Positions 5,705 to 6,958 of a DNA stretch of 6,958 bases are shown here, in pieces. The DNA comes from Anaerolineae bacterium (lineage in GTDB: Bacteria > Chloroflexota > Anaerolineae > 4572-78 > J111). The stretch spans positions 1 through 6,958 of the forward strand of contig JAGRBY010000383.1 of NCBI GenBank assembly GCA_020433835.1, in the 5' to 3' direction. How positions within the stretch are numbered: the first letter of the stretch is position 1; the number at the start of each line of letters is the position of its first letter. The notes beneath the pieces are model-generated. The model had not been told where the DNA came from and searched no databases. It saw only the letters and a program-made list of their open reading frames with translations. The translations under genes were made by a program, and so were the position numbers.

Positions 5705-6958
5705 ATGATGTTACAGGGCGGTATAATTTTATTTGTCTCTTTTGCCTACATCGGCTTTTTATTTGCCATTGCGCACTACAGCGATAAGCGAGCCGATGCC
5801 GGACGGAGCGTTATCAGTAACCCGTATATCTATTCCCTTTCATTAGCGGTTTACTGTACAGCTTGGACCTTTTACGGCAGCGTTGGCCGAGCCGCCAGCA
5901 CCGGCATTGGCTTTCTGCCTATCTATTTAGGTCCTACGCTGATGGCTGCCCTGTGGTACCCGGTGATGCGAAAAATCATTCGCATTAGCAAATTAAACCG
6001 TATTACCTCTATCGCTGATTTCATTAGTTCGCGTTACGGCAAAAGTAGCTCATTGGCCGGGCTGGTAACCATTATCGCGGTCGTTGGTATTATCCCTTAC
6101 ATCTCCCTACAACTTGAAGCTGTATCGACTAGTTTTTCTGTTATGTGGGAACATTCTGAAATCGCCGCTTCTGTTCCACGTGGCAATATGACAATCTTTA
6201 GCGATACAGCTTTTTATGTGGCACTGCTCTTAGCTACGTTTGCCATCATTTTTGGTACCCGTCACCTTGACACAACCGAACGACACGAGGGTCTGGTTGC
6301 CGCCATCGGCTTTGAATCAATCATTAAACTAATGTCTTTTTTGGCGGTTGGTTTCTACGTTACCTACGGAATTTTTAACGGCTTTAGCGATATTTTTACC
6401 CAGGCATCGCAAATTCCTGAGCTACAGTCGCTTTTTACCATGGAAAACGCCGGCACATACACCGATTGGACGTGGCTTATGTTCCTGTCGATGATGGCCA
6501 TTATGTTTTTACCCCGCCAGTTTCAAATGACGGTGGTGGAAAACGTAAACGAGAAACATTTAGACAAGGCCATTTGGCTGCTGCCGCTCTATCTGTTGGT
6601 TTACAATATTTTTGTTTTACCCATTGCCTTGGGCGGGCTGCTGCTTTTTTCTTCCGGCGCAGTCGATGCCGATACGTTTGTTTTGACCATTCCCATCTCG
6701 CAGGGGCAAGAAGAGTTGGCCTTGATGGTTTTTATCGGTGGATTGTCGGCGGCCACGGGAATGGTTATTGTGGCCACGGTTTCTCTTAGCACGATGGTTT
6801 CTAATGAATTGGTCATGCCGGCCTTGCTTCATTTTGGACCGCTGCGGCTATCGAAAAGCCGCGATCTGGGCGGGGTGCTGTTGGGTATACGGCGCGGGAC
6901 AATTATTTTGGTGCTGCTGTTGGGCTATAGTTACTTCCGGGTAACCGGTACCTCGTAC
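5705..6958 (+). CDS. CrbS-type sensor histidine kinase, N-terminal symporter-like domain, 3' partial
   Basis: The frame is open from ATG 5705 to the window end, giving 418 residues with no stop. The visible part is an SSS-family membrane domain of the kind fused to histidine kinases (CrbS, CbrA). It opens with a first helix (ILFVSFAYIGFLFAIAHYSD), followed by SNPYIYSLSLAVYCTAWTFYGSVG (38-61), the class hallmark seen in such sensors, then GFLPIYLGPT (69-78) and ITSIADFISSRYGKSS (100-115). Next come IIPYISLQLEAV (129-140), FGTRHLDTTERHEGLVAAIGFES (183-205), MFLPRQFQMTVVENVNEKHL (267-286) and GGLSAATGMVIVATVSLSTMVSNELVMP (345-372). About ten membrane segments are seen; the rest and the PAS, kinase and any receiver domains would lie to the right. 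It probably senses a carboxylate such as acetate or the sodium-coupled flux. Start: ATG 5705, with AAGG at 5691-5694; the adjacent ATG 5708 is equally possible. A partial inverted repeat, GGcTATAA/TTATACC (5668-5690), precedes the gene. Confidence 0.9.
   Translation, partial: MMLQGGIILFVSFAYIGFLFAIAHYSDKRADAGRSVISNPYIYSLSLAVYCTAWTFYGSVGRAASTGIGFLPIYLGPTLMAALWYPVMRKIIRISKLNRITSIADFISSRYGKSSSLAGLVTIIAVVGIIPYISLQLEAVSTSFSVMWEHSEIAASVPRGNMTIFSDTAFYVALLLATFAIIFGTRHLDTTERHEGLVAAIGFESIIKLMSFLAVGFYVTYGIFNGFSDIFTQASQIPELQSLFTMENAGTYTDWTWLMFLSMMAIMFLPRQFQMTVVENVNEKHLDKAIWLLPLYLLVYNIFVLPIALGGLLLFSSGAVDADTFVLTIPISQGQEELALMVFIGGLSAATGMVIVATVSLSTMVSNELVMPALLHFGPLRLSKSRDLGGVLLGIRRGTIILVLLLGYSYFRVTGTSY

Overview
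The window looks like a chromosomal segment of a Gram-negative bacterium, most plausibly a gammaproteobacterium or a close proteobacterial relative. This rests on two things: the protein sequences and gene order match the proteobacterial acetate-type symporter and sensor-kinase locus, and the intergenic repeats include a CGTCATnCCCG-type hairpin sequence common in such genomes. Base composition is moderate. No phylogenetic marker is present, so the lineage call is an inference.

Layout, all genes on the + strand. (1) Positions 1-555 hold the 3' part of an unrecognised membrane protein whose frame is open to the left edge. (2) Positions 556-1138 have no credible gene. They hold a perfect 16-bp inverted repeat within a degenerate 23-24 bp tandem repeat, then a structured stretch with a terminator or attenuator-like hairpin about 200 nt before the next gene. 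(3) Positions 1139-3099 encode a DUF4212 small membrane subunit and a 563-residue sodium:solute symporter of the VC_2705 / ActP-like type, 11 nt apart, closed by a rho-independent terminator at 3159-3189. (4) Positions 3190-3619 hold a 120-bp MITE-like element with 13-bp terminal inverted repeats and an 8-bp target duplication, then a leader with two mutually exclusive 10-bp pairings. (5) Positions 3620-5425 encode a cyclic-nucleotide-fold / CBS pair / DUF294 nucleotidyltransferase-like regulator. A 65-residue two-helix membrane protein follows at 5466-5663. (6) From 5705 to the right edge runs the symporter-like sensory domain of a CrbS-type sensor histidine kinase. It has no stop in the window, and its kinase part lies outside.

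How the genes fit together: in proteobacteria such as Vibrio, an SSS-domain histidine kinase (CrbS) with response regulator CrbR controls acetate utilisation and sits beside a DUF4212-SSS transporter pair and a CNMP-CBS-DUF294 protein. This window matches that arrangement. It is best read as a short-chain carboxylate (probably acetate) uptake module, then a regulatory and sensory module. The proteins belong to known families. The least explained parts are the non-coding stretches, the small membrane protein and the first gene.
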